Of a DNA stretch of 41,526 nucleotides, positions 9,218-18,512 are shown piece by piece (within the stretch, counting starts at the first letter, position 1; each line of letters begins with the position of its first letter). Both the position numbers and the translations under genes were made by a program. This stretch comes from Leptolyngbya iicbica LK (GTDB lineage: Bacteria; Cyanobacteriota; Cyanobacteriia; Phormidesmidales; Phormidesmidaceae), in NCBI RefSeq assembly GCF_004212215.1, contig NZ_QVFV01000011.1, forward strand, positions 1 through 41,526, in the 5' to 3' direction. The notes under the pieces were generated by a model that was not told the origin of the DNA, did not search any database, and saw only the letters and a program-made list of their open reading frames with translations.

Positions 9218-9709
9218 TCAACAGGGCATCAGCACATCCGTACGGCTGAGCACCCGCAAATCTTCCTCATCCAGCTCATCCGGCACTCCATTGCGAATCA
9301 GTTCAGCAAAGTCTTCGTTCGGCACCATGATGCAGAGCATGTAGAGGCGATCGCTGCCCACATTCCGCACTTCATGGGTGCCACTGTTGGGAATCAAAAT
9401 GCTGTCCCCAGTCTTCAGTGGCACCACCCGGCCATCGCAAACCGCTTCGCCTTCGCCCTTCAGCACATAAAACATTTCCACCGCCGAGTTGTGACGATGG
9501 GAGGGCGTCTCTCCCCCCACCTCAAAAATTTCGACACAGTAGGTCAGCGATACATCCGCCGTCTTGGGGTCAAACACGATCGCCAAACGATTGCGATCTT
9601 CTGGACTGATGCGATAAACCTGATAATCTCGGTACGTCTTCACCACAGCTAGCTTGCAATCTTGCGCGGTGTCCGTGGCCGATGCTACAGCAGAGGATGT
9701 CTGAGTCAT
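9218..9709 (-). CDS. Cupin-domain protein, probable metal-binding
   Basis: A 163-residue single-cupin protein. Cupin motif 1 is visible as His71, His73 and Glu78 (PSHRHNSAVEMFYVLKGEG), and motif 2 as His112 (PNSGTHEVRN), which together make a complete 3-His/1-Glu metal site. There is no signal peptide or extra domain. Such small cupins include dioxygenases, isomerases and sensors; the sequence does not choose between them. The 9709 ATG start is used. Confidence 0.85.
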   Translation of the reverse strand: MTQTSSAVASATDTAQDCKLAVVKTYRDYQVYRISPEDRNRLAIVFDPKTADVSLTYCVEIFEVGGETPSHRHNSAVEMFYVLKGEGEAVCDGRVVPLKTGDSILIPNSGTHEVRNVGSDRLYMLCIMVPNEDFAELIRNGVPDELDEEDLRVLSRTDVLMPC

Positions 9710-9885
9710 GGGTCTAGAAGGGTGAAAATAAATACGACAGCAAACAGCGATTTAGCCAAATTAGACGCTAATTCATCCCGCCTTGCCGTAGCGTTTGTGT
9801 CTAGAAAACAATTTCAACGCTGATGGCTAAGACAAATCTCGTCCTGCCTTGACTCTAGGGCGCATCCATCAGAGACAGTAGCGAA

Positions 9886-10021
9886 CTACAGGTTTTGTAA
9901 AAGAAGGGCAACCCATAAACCACAAAAAACGGCTTCGGACAGCGATCGCTCTTCTCAGCTTTCTGCGTCCGAAACCGTTTTCAAAAGGATATGGAATCAG
10001 AGTTTTATAAAATTCAAGTTT
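9886..10021. repeat. Imperfect long inverted repeat (possible MITE-like palindrome)
   Basis: The core stem pairs AAAACGGCTTCGGAC (9926-9940) with GTCCGAAACCGTTTT (9967-9981), one mismatch in 15. The loop holds the palindrome AGCGATCGCT. The symmetry continues weakly outward: TTTTGTAAAA near 9893-9902 faces TTTTATAAAA near 10003-10012. The rest of the 9710-10110 gap shows no gene. It could be a dispersed palindromic element or the 3' structure of the por transcript. Confidence 0.5.
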
Positions 10022-10050
10022 TGTCGGGCAACCATCTTGCCTGCTCTTGA

Positions 10051-10067
10051 ACAGCCGAGACGGCTGT
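10051..10067. repeat. Perfect 7-bp stem, 3-base loop, downstream of por
   Basis: ACAGCCG (10051-10057) pairs with CGGCTGT (10061-10067) around AGA. It lies about 45 bases past the por stop codon (minus strand). No T run follows on the minus strand, so it is not a classic terminator; it could protect the por mRNA 3' end. Confidence 0.45.
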
Positions 10068-10110
10068 CCACACTGAATTAAATTCTCATTCCTATGGGGC
10101 GTCGCTGCAA

Positions 10111-11328
<1,218 letters not shown>

Positions 11329-11370
11329 GCAAAAAAGCAAGCGATCGCCCGTCAACAAACGAGCGATCGC
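11329..11370 (-). terminator. Rho-independent terminator built from two HIP1 octamers
   Basis: GCGATCGC at 11341-11348 and at 11363-11370 pair with each other, extended by CGT/ACG, with a 6-base loop. On the minus strand the stem is followed by TTGCTTTTTT (complement of 11331-11340). It sits about 40 bases past the stop of the minus-strand gene at 11408-11734 and fits it as a terminator. Confidence 0.75.
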
Positions 11371-11407
11371 GTCTTTCAATGTGGATAACTTGCCCCAAAA
11401 GTTCGCC

Positions 11408-11734
11408 TTACTGAGGACGATCTTCCGGCAAATCGAAACAGGTCATCGATGGCGACGCCAGATTGTTGACTGCCTGGTAAGCCCACTCCCAGGGATAAAC
11501 GTCAGCAAAGGCCGAAGGGAATTGTCCCGGTGGACAAACTAGCGGCTCACCCTCTGCCACCGCTGGGGTCGCATCGGAGGTGGTCGTCGCCGGAGCTGGG
11601 GCAGCTGTCGGCGACGGCAGATTTGTGAGACCAGTTTCAGCTGCTAAGGGAGCCGGTTCAGCTTTGGCGGCAGTGCCTATTAGCAATCCGGCGGTACCCA
11701 GCGCCGCCGCTGTGATCAAAAATTTGGCTTGCAT
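11408..11734 (-). CDS. Small exported protein ending in an SLH-like fragment
   Basis: A 108-residue protein with a clear Sec signal peptide (cleavage likely after TAAKA, about residue 24), then a low-complexity Pro/Ala/Thr linker to about residue 60. The C-terminal part has two cysteines (in LVCPPGQ and MTCFDLP) that could form a disulfide. Between them FADVYPWEWAYQAVNNLA resembles the first half of an S-layer homology (SLH) motif, as found at the N-terminus of cyanobacterial outer-membrane porins. A full SLH domain is longer, so this is a fragment or a reduced version. A terminator follows at once. Likely periplasmic, possibly peptidoglycan-associated; function unknown. Confidence 0.8.
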   Translation of the reverse strand: MQAKFLITAAALGTAGLLIGTAAKAEPAPLAAETGLTNLPSPTAAPAPATTTSDATPAVAEGEPLVCPPGQFPSAFADVYPWEWAYQAVNNLASPSMTCFDLPEDRPQ

Positions 11735-11768
11735 GGTGATTCAGAGAAAGAGAAGTTACCGAACCCCT

Positions 11769-12965
11769 TTAAGGTAACGCGGTTGCCTGGGCGTAGGCAG
11801 GCGCTGTCACAGTTGGATTAAAGCGCTGCAACCGGCCTCGGTCGACGACTCCGAGAATGCGTAGGGCAGAGTCAAAAATAGTGGCGTTGGCAATATAGCC
11901 CGGTGCAAGTTGACCGTACTGCTCGTCCACATGGATGGCACGGGCCGGATACAGACTAGCCATGCGCAACGCTTCTGCCAGAGGAATCCCGACATGGTGA
12001 ACGCAGTTGGCGATCGCCTCAATCATGGTCAGCGCCGAACCGCCCAGCGTGCCTTCCGCCGAGATGCATTTGCCCTCACGATAAAACACCCGCTGGCCGC
12101 CAATCATGAAGGAGTCCATTTCGGTGCCTGCTGGGGGGGTGGCGTCGGTGACGAGAAACAAGCGATCGCCCTTCAATTTGTGAGCCAACGAAATAGACGT
12201 GAAATGAACGTGATGACCATCGGCGATAATGCCTGTGTAAACTTCCGGCTGATCGAGCACCGCCCCCACCATGCCCGGCTGTCGACTTTGCCAAGGCGAC
12301 ATGGCGTTGAACAGGTGGGTCGCCATCGTCACCCCCTGATGAAAGCTCGCCACTGCCTGGTCATAGTTAGCGTTGGTATGCCCCGCCGACACGACAATCC
12401 CAGCTTGCGCGAGTTGGGCAATGTCCTCAGGCGTCGCCATTTCTGGGGCCAAAGTCACAAGCCGTACCGTTTCTGGCCCAGCTTGCGCGATCGCGGCAAT
12501 CATCTCGGCATCGGGCGATCGCACAAAATCCCCATTGTGAATGCCCTTGCGCTTGGGATTGAGATACGGCCCTTCGAGATGCAGACCCAACACCGAGTGG
12601 GGCTGATCTTGGCGATAGGCTTTAACTACACTCATGGCCGATCTCATGTCGGCATCTGAGGTGGTGATCAGCGTCGGCAAAAAGCTCGTCGTGCCGCTCC
12701 GCAGATTCGTTTGGTGCATGATGTCCAACGTTTCTGGCGCGATCGCGTCATTGAACATAACGCCCCCACACCCGTTGAGCTGCAGGTCGATAAAACCGGG
12801 AGTAATGGAGGCTCCCTCCAAATCGATCCGCTCACAATCCTTGGGCAGATCGGTCACCGACATGAGACTCTGAATGCGATCGCCCTGAATGACCAAGGCG
12901 CGATCGTCCAGCACCTCCGCCCCGGTGTAAATCCGACAATTTGTCAGCGCCCACATTGCCGCCAT
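11769..12965 (-). CDS. nagA: N-acetylglucosamine-6-phosphate deacetylase
   Basis: Removes acetate from GlcNAc-6-phosphate, feeding amino sugars from wall recycling back to GlcN-6-P. The 398-residue amidohydrolase-fold protein shows the expected metal and substrate residues: Glu131 in HLEGPYLN, His196 in GHTNA, His217 in THLFNAMSP, His251 in DGHHVH, and the catalytic Asp274 in VTDATPPAG. Start at the ATG at 12965; an ATG three codons later is equally placed. No other nag gene is adjacent. Confidence 0.95.
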   Translation of the reverse strand: MAAMWALTNCRIYTGAEVLDDRALVIQGDRIQSLMSVTDLPKDCERIDLEGASITPGFIDLQLNGCGGVMFNDAIAPETLDIMHQTNLRSGTTSFLPTLITTSDADMRSAMSVVKAYRQDQPHSVLGLHLEGPYLNPKRKGIHNGDFVRSPDAEMIAAIAQAGPETVRLVTLAPEMATPEDIAQLAQAGIVVSAGHTNANYDQAVASFHQGVTMATHLFNAMSPWQSRQPGMVGAVLDQPEVYTGIIADGHHVHFTSISLAHKLKGDRLFLVTDATPPAGTEMDSFMIGGQRVFYREGKCISAEGTLGGSALTMIEAIANCVHHVGIPLAEALRMASLYPARAIHVDEQYGQLAPGYIANATIFDSALRILGVVDRGRLQRFNPTVTAPAYAQATALP

Positions 12966-13041
12966 CTCTACTTAAACCACCAGCAATATCTTTGCAGGAA
13001 TGTTATCCGGTTTCAGCTCTAGAATGACCCGAATAGACAAC

Positions 13042-13067
13042 AAAAAACCCCCAGATGTTTGGGGGCC
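13042..13067 (-). terminator. Rho-independent terminator of the PEP-CTERM gene
   Basis: CCCCC (13048-13052) pairs with GGGGG (13061-13065) around an 8-base loop. On the minus strand the stem is followed by TTTTTT (complement of 13042-13047). It lies about 50 bases past the stop codon of the minus-strand PEP-CTERM gene. Confidence 0.85.
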
Positions 13068-13117
13068 TCGGAATATGATGTTGCAGTGGATAAACTTCCC
13101 AAGAAGAGTCCAAAAAC

Positions 13118-13714
13118 CTAAGCAGTCGCTTTCTTCTTAAGTACACCACCCGCCGCAACGACACCAACGGTAGCCATGCCAAGTAGTGAAACGGGTTCGG
13201 GGACGGATTCAGAGACCGTTTCACCTCTGACTAAAAGTACTCCATACTCAGCAATAGGGCCAGCTACATCCTCTCGAAATCCTAAACCTGCGACACCAGG
13301 GAAATACTGAATGGCCCCAAATACGTCATTTCCATTTCCATCATCAAAACGGCCTCCCATGAACCCAAATCCTCCTGTCCCGCCAAAAAGTGTACGCAAA
13401 CCACCCCCTAATGGTTGACTTATTACACCAGTATTTAAGTCAGGAACAACTCCGCCAAAATCTTCTTGCGCTGACTTTAACAACTCTGCAACTTCTGAAG
13501 TGGTACTCAAGCGATATTCGGGAAACGCACTCAAGGCCTGCATAGGAGTCATTCCATCAGTTTGAGATAAATCCAACCAAGATAAGTCGGTGCGATTATC
13601 TTGGACAATATTGCCTACTTTTACCAAATTCAGACTGGCTGCCTCAGCACTCCCAGCAAAGCCAACTCCGCTCACGGCTGCGCTCGTCAGTGCAAGGATG
13701 GTTTGTTTAAACAT
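13118..13714 (-). CDS. PEP-CTERM sorted exported protein
   Basis: A 198-residue protein with a Sec signal peptide (cleavage likely after GSAEA) and a C-terminal sorting tail: VPEPVSLLG, a hydrophobic segment, then KKKATA. Proteins with this tail are recognised by exosortase/archaeosortase-type enzymes and go to the surface or extracellular matrix. The body (RTDLSWLDLSQT, then YRLSTTSEVAELL) resembles a repeated type of PEP-CTERM ectodomain with a WLDL...T motif. The ATG at 13714 is chosen over an upstream in-frame start because GGAAA lies just before it and the signal peptide begins there. The gene and its upstream region are AT-richer than neighbours and lack HIP1 octamers. Confidence 0.85.
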   Translation of the reverse strand: MFKQTILALTSAAVSGVGFAGSAEAASLNLVKVGNIVQDNRTDLSWLDLSQTDGMTPMQALSAFPEYRLSTTSEVAELLKSAQEDFGGVVPDLNTGVISQPLGGGLRTLFGGTGGFGFMGGRFDDGNGNDVFGAIQYFPGVAGLGFREDVAGPIAEYGVLLVRGETVSESVPEPVSLLGMATVGVVAAGGVLKKKATA

Positions 13715-13911
13715 AATTATTTCCAGAAATCTACGATGTGTACAAGCGTGCTTGGATGGATGCACGTTATGTGAATTACTTGACAACATGTACAAGTTAC
13801 GTGTTTCCACCAAGATACGTAAAGGTTGAAGTAAAATTCCTCACCCAATCTTTAATGAACTGTTTGTTTAGGTAATGGTATGAAGTGAAACGCCACCAAA
13901 TAAAAAAACGA

Positions 13912-15219
13912 TTACTTACCTGCTGGTAAATCTACTGCGTAAAGGTCACGACCCTGGCCGAGCGAAAACCGGAGGGAATGGTCGAGATCTTTGCTGGAGG
14001 TGGTGATAAAGATGAGCAGCCCCAAAAACGTCATCAGCCCCGCCAAACCAAAACAACCGCGATAGCTGACGAAATCGGCAAAGGTGCCAAAGACGGGGCC
14101 AGCAAAGGCAATGCCCACATCAAAGCCGACCATGACCAGACCAAACACCTTGCCGCGTTCATTGGGAGCGGAGCGATCGCCCATCATGGCCGCCACCATG
14201 GGAATCAGGGTCCCCGCCGCGCCGCCCTGAATCAGCCCTGCCAGCAGCAACACTTGCGCCGAGTCCGCCTGCCAAAACGTCAGCATCGACAGCGTATAAA
14301 GCAACAGTCCCGCTGTGATAAAACGCCCACGACCAAAGCGATCCGAAGCTCGACCCACCGCCAGCCGAATGCCGAAGCTGGCGATCGCCGACGCGGTGTA
14401 AATCAATCCCACATTCAGGGCAATGCCAGTCTCACGCACAAACAAGGGAATGAACGTACTTAAGGTGCCAAAGGCTAACCCCACCAGCAGCAACATGAAA
14501 GCCGGCGTTTTCACCCGAGGCGTCAGCAGCAAGCTCCAAAATTGAGGACGTGGGGCATGCGGATCAGGGCGATCGACTAAGGGGGTATAGGTTTCTGTCA
14601 CCTGAGAAATGCAGATCACCCCAACAATGCCGAGCAGGCCCATCGCCATAAACGCGAATGAGAAGTCATTCCACTCCAGCAAAAAGCCGCCCAACGCTGG
14701 CCCCAGCGCCATCCCGATCGGATTCACCAAACTCATGTAGCCAATTAACTCACCGCGATTGGCTGGGGGCGAAATATCCACAATCAGGGCGCTGTAAGCC
14801 ACCACAAACGCAGCAATGCTCAAGCCATGAAAGGCACGGAACGCCATCAGTAGCAGCAAAATGCCGTTGACATCGAGCAGGCGATCGCCCCAACTCAGCT
14901 GCCACTCGAGCGGTGGTAAATACAGCGCAAATAGATAGAGAAAGGGCGCGATCGCGATCGACACCATGCCAATCATCAACACCAACTTGCGCCCCCGTTC
15001 ATCGGCCAAGCGGGAGAGCCAGGGGCGTGCGACCAAGAGGCCGAACGCAAAGGAAGCCATGACGATGCCAATTTGCGACCCCGTGGCGCCCAAGCTTTCG
15101 ATAAATAGCGGCAGCGTAGGCAAAAGGCCCGCCAGCCCGGCCCAAAAGCAGAGCCCCGCCGCAAACAAAATGGCTAAATTCCAACGCAAGGCCGAGTCAA
15201 ATGAGGCGAATACTCTCAC
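13912..15219 (-). CDS. MFS transporter (drug/multidrug type)
   Basis: A 435-residue twelve-helix major facilitator. The A-motif region between TM2 and TM3 is visible (RPWLSRLADERGRK) and a second copy lies between TM8 and TM9 (GRASDRFGRGRF). Overall length and the TGSQIG region fit bacterial drug/metabolite exporters. Substrate unknown. It stands alone, divergent from the DUF1643 gene. Confidence 0.9.
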   Translation of the reverse strand: MRVFASFDSALRWNLAILFAAGLCFWAGLAGLLPTLPLFIESLGATGSQIGIVMASFAFGLLVARPWLSRLADERGRKLVLMIGMVSIAIAPFLYLFALYLPPLEWQLSWGDRLLDVNGILLLLMAFRAFHGLSIAAFVVAYSALIVDISPPANRGELIGYMSLVNPIGMALGPALGGFLLEWNDFSFAFMAMGLLGIVGVICISQVTETYTPLVDRPDPHAPRPQFWSLLLTPRVKTPAFMLLLVGLAFGTLSTFIPLFVRETGIALNVGLIYTASAIASFGIRLAVGRASDRFGRGRFITAGLLLYTLSMLTFWQADSAQVLLLAGLIQGGAAGTLIPMVAAMMGDRSAPNERGKVFGLVMVGFDVGIAFAGPVFGTFADFVSYRGCFGLAGLMTFLGLLIFITTSSKDLDHSLRFSLGQGRDLYAVDLPAGK

Positions 15220-15577
15220 AGCAGCTTTCCCAATCAGCTCAGATTAGACTGTTAACAAATGTAACAAACACTCTCGAATTCAGATTTCTACCGGCAGACG
15301 GATTCCTCAACTGCTCACCGCGCGGCTGTCCAGTCCAGCGGCCAAATCAGCCACGTTTAAGACGGCAGTGCCCGTCGCTCAAAGTTAATATGCCCCATAC
15401 CTAGCGGCCTTATTCTCACGCGGCGGCGATCGCGGCGGCGCACCACCACTGCCTGTCGTTACTGGCACAGCTACGGTGGTGCGCCATCTGATAACTGCAC
15501 GCTTACAGCCGACAATTAGCCGACAATTAATCGTAGATGTTCCTCCCACCGCGATTGTTTTGAGCTCTACCCTCACG
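15220..15577. other. Divergent intergenic region with a strong hairpin
   Basis: This gap lies between the divergent MFS and DUF1643 genes and must hold both promoters; none is clear. The dominant feature is a perfect 11-bp inverted repeat: GGCGCACCACC (15437-15447) and GGTGGTGCGCC (15475-15485). Inside the loop TGCC and GGCA can pair too. There is no following T run. It could be a leader-RNA structure of the DUF1643 transcript or a protein-binding palindrome. Confidence 0.6.
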
Positions 15578-16123
15578 ATGCAGCGATCCGCCCTGTTTGA
15601 TGCCACCGGGCAATATCGATATTGGCTCCAGCGGCAGTGGCAGCCAGAGGGGAGAGCGATCGCCCTCATTATGCTGAATCCTAGTCGCGCTGATCACCGC
15701 CAAGACGACCCCACCCTGCGCCGCTGCATTAGCCTCGCTCAGCACTGGCAGTTCGGTCGCCTCACCGTGGTAAATTTGTTTGCCTACTGCACCGCCTCAC
15801 CCAAGGTCCTCAAAACGGTCGCTGCCCCCATCGGTTCCGACAACGATGCCCACATCCTGGAAGCCTGCCAATCGGCTGATTGCATTGTATTGGCCTGGGG
15901 CAATTGGGGCTCCCTGCACCAGCGCGACCAAGCGGTCCTCAGGTTGCTCAACCCGTTTCGCGATCGCCTCAATTGTTTGGGGCTTAATCGCACCGGCCAA
16001 CCGCGTCATCCCCTATACTTGCCACGCCACACGCCCCTGCAACCCTGGTTAACTCCACCAACCATCACCGCTGACGATTCATTGAGCAAGTTATCAATGG
16101 CCCAGAGTTCTGTGGCAGGATAG
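15578..16123 (+). CDS. DUF1643 domain protein
   Basis: A 181-residue protein of the DUF1643 family, recognised by LIMLNPSRADHRQDDPTLRR near residues 30-50 and by LAWGNWG further on. The biochemical function of the family is not known to me. The ATG at 15578 starts right before the conserved core; the frame is open up to a GTG at 15476 inside the upstream hairpin, which I consider too early. The next gene follows almost immediately, suggesting co-transcription. Confidence 0.85.
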   Translation: MQRSALFDATGQYRYWLQRQWQPEGRAIALIMLNPSRADHRQDDPTLRRCISLAQHWQFGRLTVVNLFAYCTASPKVLKTVAAPIGSDNDAHILEACQSADCIVLAWGNWGSLHQRDQAVLRLLNPFRDRLNCLGLNRTGQPRHPLYLPRHTPLQPWLTPPTITADDSLSKLSMAQSSVAG

Positions 16124-16149
16124 TGACCGTCTCAAAATTTGTTGGCCCT

Positions 16150-16521
16150 ATGAGCACCCCGGCAACACCGAGTAAAACAGACTCTGCGACCGCCCCCCCT
16201 GCCGAAAACCCCCTCTCCACCAAACGCATCTTGCGCGCTTTCACCGGCTCCATGATGGCGGCGGTCTTTGCCATGCTGTTTTACAAAATGCTGGTCGCGA
16301 TCGCCACCTCCTTTGCCAACAAGCCTGTCACCTCCGACAACATCACCGTGATTAACCTCTCAGCTGCCGTTCGCACCCTGGTCATGGGCAGCATCACGCT
16401 TGGGGCTGGCGTGTTTGCCATCTCTGCGATCGGCTTGTTCCTATTGGGCTTGCAAATGATCTGGCAGCGCGCCAACGATCCCAGTGATGCTGAGACAACC
16501 ACGCCAGAAGCCCAAGACTAA
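16150..16521 (+). CDS. DUF3082 family membrane protein
   Basis: A 123-residue cyanobacterial protein with two membrane segments (about residues 32-52 and 80-105) and the conserved FANKPVTSDN...INLSAAVRTLVMG core between and before them. The N-terminus is Pro/Ala/Thr rich and the C-terminus polar. The frame opens at a GTG overlapping the stop of the upstream gene (16123), but the ATG at 16150 is more likely. Function unknown; the family is broadly conserved in cyanobacteria. Confidence 0.85.
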   Translation: MSTPATPSKTDSATAPPAENPLSTKRILRAFTGSMMAAVFAMLFYKMLVAIATSFANKPVTSDNITVINLSAAVRTLVMGSITLGAGVFAISAIGLFLLGLQMIWQRANDPSDAETTTPEAQD

Positions 16522-16752
16522 TACAGTACATTTGATCTATAATCAAAGTTCTTCGGTGAGGTTGCCAAGGCCCTGCGCCATCTGGTCGCTCTCCGAACCC
16601 AGTTTGTCGTGCTCCCCTGCTCCTCCGCCCCTGCGCCCGCTCATTAAAACTATCGGGAATTTTCCTCATCGCCCTTGATTTTGCTGGGAAGCCCCGTAAA
16701 GTATCGAGTAATTATTGGCCCTGCCCCGTTTTTTTCAACAAGGACGTCGTCG

Positions 16753-17517
16753 ATGGCGATCATTGCCCTCAAAGCCTGGTATCTAGAACAGTATGAGCCT
16801 GCTCAAGAATTGGAGAAGCGATCGCAAGATCTGCGCTTGAGTCGCAATAGCCTGCTGAAATCAGGACTGCGGGCTGACTTTCTCGACGATAGTGAAGCGG
16901 TGCGCCAAGCCGATTGGTTTCAACGCTATCTCGCGGGCGAAGCCGTAGAGTTTTACATCGAAGGCAGCGGCACCTACGCGATCGCCAACATCGACCTGCT
17001 CAGCCACGAAATTTATTTCATCAAACAAGAGTCTTTAGTCCAGCAAGACCCGTCGATTTTCTTCTCTTACCAAACCGACTACGCCGAGTCGAGTGCCTTA
17101 CTCCGTGAGGGATTGGAAGCGCTGCTCGAAAAGGTAAATCAGCGATCTCGCCTCGCCCTCAGTCTTGAGGAAGCTAATCGCTCTGGAGCCGGAGCCCTAA
17201 AGCGCAACAGCCCCCTCATGCGTAAACTCCGTAAATCCCTGCTCTTTATCGCCGACGGCACCTCGGTGGCCCAATTACCCGGTGCGCCACCGTCATTGCT
17301 GCCCAGCGCTAGCGTCTGTGTTGAGTTGGGCTATGCCCTCCAGTGCAAACGCCCCGAGCAAATCATCCTCGCTCGTCAAGAACGCGACGACCTGCCCGGT
17401 CACTTTCCCTTTGAAATTCCCTCAGAGCAGCAGATCGTTTTCCACAATGCCACCGATCTCAAAGCCCAACTTAAAGCCAAAGTCGAAAGCGAACTCCAAC
17501 GCTACAAGTTGCTTTGA
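16753..17517 (+). CDS. Conserved cyanobacterial protein with TIR/deoxyribosyltransferase-like C-terminus
   Basis: A 254-residue protein. The N-terminal half (LKAWYLEQYEP... to about residue 140) is a conserved cyanobacterial block of unknown function. The C-terminal ~90 residues read: a hydrophobic strand ending in Asp (LLFIADGT), then SVCVELGYALQ, then IILARQERDDLPGHFPFE, then a last strand/helix. The order 'iaDgT - nvxxELGyA - vIlx - pFd' is seen in TIR-like and nucleoside 2-deoxyribosyltransferase-like folds, where the Glu in ELGyA is catalytic. The fold assignment is my inference from this pattern; no N-terminal portion of such a domain is obvious. ATG at 16753 is chosen because conservation begins there. 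Confidence 0.75.
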   Translation: MAIIALKAWYLEQYEPAQELEKRSQDLRLSRNSLLKSGLRADFLDDSEAVRQADWFQRYLAGEAVEFYIEGSGTYAIANIDLLSHEIYFIKQESLVQQDPSIFFSYQTDYAESSALLREGLEALLEKVNQRSRLALSLEEANRSGAGALKRNSPLMRKLRKSLLFIADGTSVAQLPGAPPSLLPSASVCVELGYALQCKRPEQIILARQERDDLPGHFPFEIPSEQQIVFHNATDLKAQLKAKVESELQRYKLL

Positions 17518-17534
17518 AGCTGGAATAAGCAGCC

Positions 17535-18266
17535 CTAAATTCCCGACCCATCTAAAAATTCGGTGATCACGCGATCGTCAAGGCGACAGCTTTTGCTTTG
17601 GCCGATCGCGACAAGCTCTTTCTGACTCACCTTGTCTTCTTTCAAGGTTTCCAATTGTTCTTCCAACGCTTCGATCCGATCTACCAGAGCGCGAATCACT
17701 TGGGCCTCAGAGTCAGGCAGGCGATCGTGATCTAGCGGTCCCACTCGCTCCCCGGCGCGATACACCACCCGTCCGGGAATGCCCACCACCGTACAGTCAG
17801 ACGGCACTTCGCGCAGCACCACCGACCCCGCGCCAATGCGCACGTTGTTGCCAATTTGAATATTGCCGAGCACCTTCGCACCTGCACCCACCACGACATT
17901 TTCTCCTAGCGTGGGGTGGCGCTTGCCCGATTCTTTGCCCGTACCGCCCAGAGTGACGCCCTGGTAAATCAAACAGTAGTCACCAATAATCGCCGTCTCA
18001 CCGACGACGACACCCATACCGTGGTCAATGAACACGCTATGACCAATCGTCGCGCCGGGGTGAATTTCGATGCCGGTAATGAAACGGCTGATGTGGGACA
18101 ACAAACGCGGCACAAACGGTAGCCCCAGGTTCCACAGCCAGTGAGCAAACCGATGGAACATCAGCGCTTGCAGGCCCGGATAACAAAACATTACCTCTAG
18201 CCAATTGCGGGCCGCCGGGTCGCGTTCAAAAACAATTTTGAAATCAGCTCGCAATGCTTTCAGCAC
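17535..18266 (-). CDS. cysE: Serine O-acetyltransferase
   Basis: Makes O-acetylserine from serine and acetyl-CoA, the first step of cysteine synthesis. The 243-residue protein has an N-terminal helical part ([17 protein letters not shown]) and a left-handed beta-helix of hexapeptide repeats with the catalytic IDHGMG (His82) and the KRHPTLG loop (His117), then a C-terminal coiled segment. I choose the GTG at 18266: it gives VLKALRADF, the usual family N-terminus, and GAGG sits seven bases upstream. The frame is open to a GTG at 18350. The C-terminal ~50 residues extend beyond the minimal enzyme. It ends 17 bases from the convergent upstream gene. Confidence 0.93.
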   Translation of the reverse strand: MLKALRADFKIVFERDPAARNWLEVMFCYPGLQALMFHRFAHWLWNLGLPFVPRLLSHISRFITGIEIHPGATIGHSVFIDHGMGVVVGETAIIGDYCLIYQGVTLGGTGKESGKRHPTLGENVVVGAGAKVLGNIQIGNNVRIGAGSVVLREVPSDCTVVGIPGRVVYRAGERVGPLDHDRLPDSEAQVIRALVDRIEALEEQLETLKEDKVSQKELVAIGQSKSCRLDDRVITEFLDGSGI

Positions 18267-18416
18267 TTGTTTCGCCTCGTGAAAAACACACTGTGCAATT
18301 TTAGCGTTACTCACAGCCCTGGGGAATAGTCCACGAGGTGAGGATCCCACGATCGCTCGTCTTAGTCAGTGGCACGAAGGCCACCCGCGCGAGATTGACG
18401 GTCAGGGGTGAGCCAT

Positions 18417-18444
18417 TTGACTGCTTTACATATCGTCTTACTCT
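18417..18444 (+). promoter_or_regulatory. Candidate promoter for the antiporter gene
   Basis: TTGACT at 18417-18422 and TACTCT at 18439-18444, spaced 16 bases, lie about 70 bases before the antiporter GTG in the divergent cysE/antiporter gap. The -10 is only a fair match. Confidence 0.35.
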
Positions 18445-18512
18445 AAAATTTAGCCGCAGCCTAGAGCGATATGGGCATAGATTAACGAGGGCCACAGCGC
18501 AATCAGATCAAG

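Noticed and set aside
11910-12659. Plus-strand frame of 249 codons opposite nagA
   Set aside because: nagA on the other strand has all catalytic residues; the plus frame is His/Arg-rich and without a family.
13978-14463. Plus-strand frame of 161 codons opposite the MFS gene
   Set aside because: It is a shadow of a twelve-helix transporter; the product is polar and low in information.
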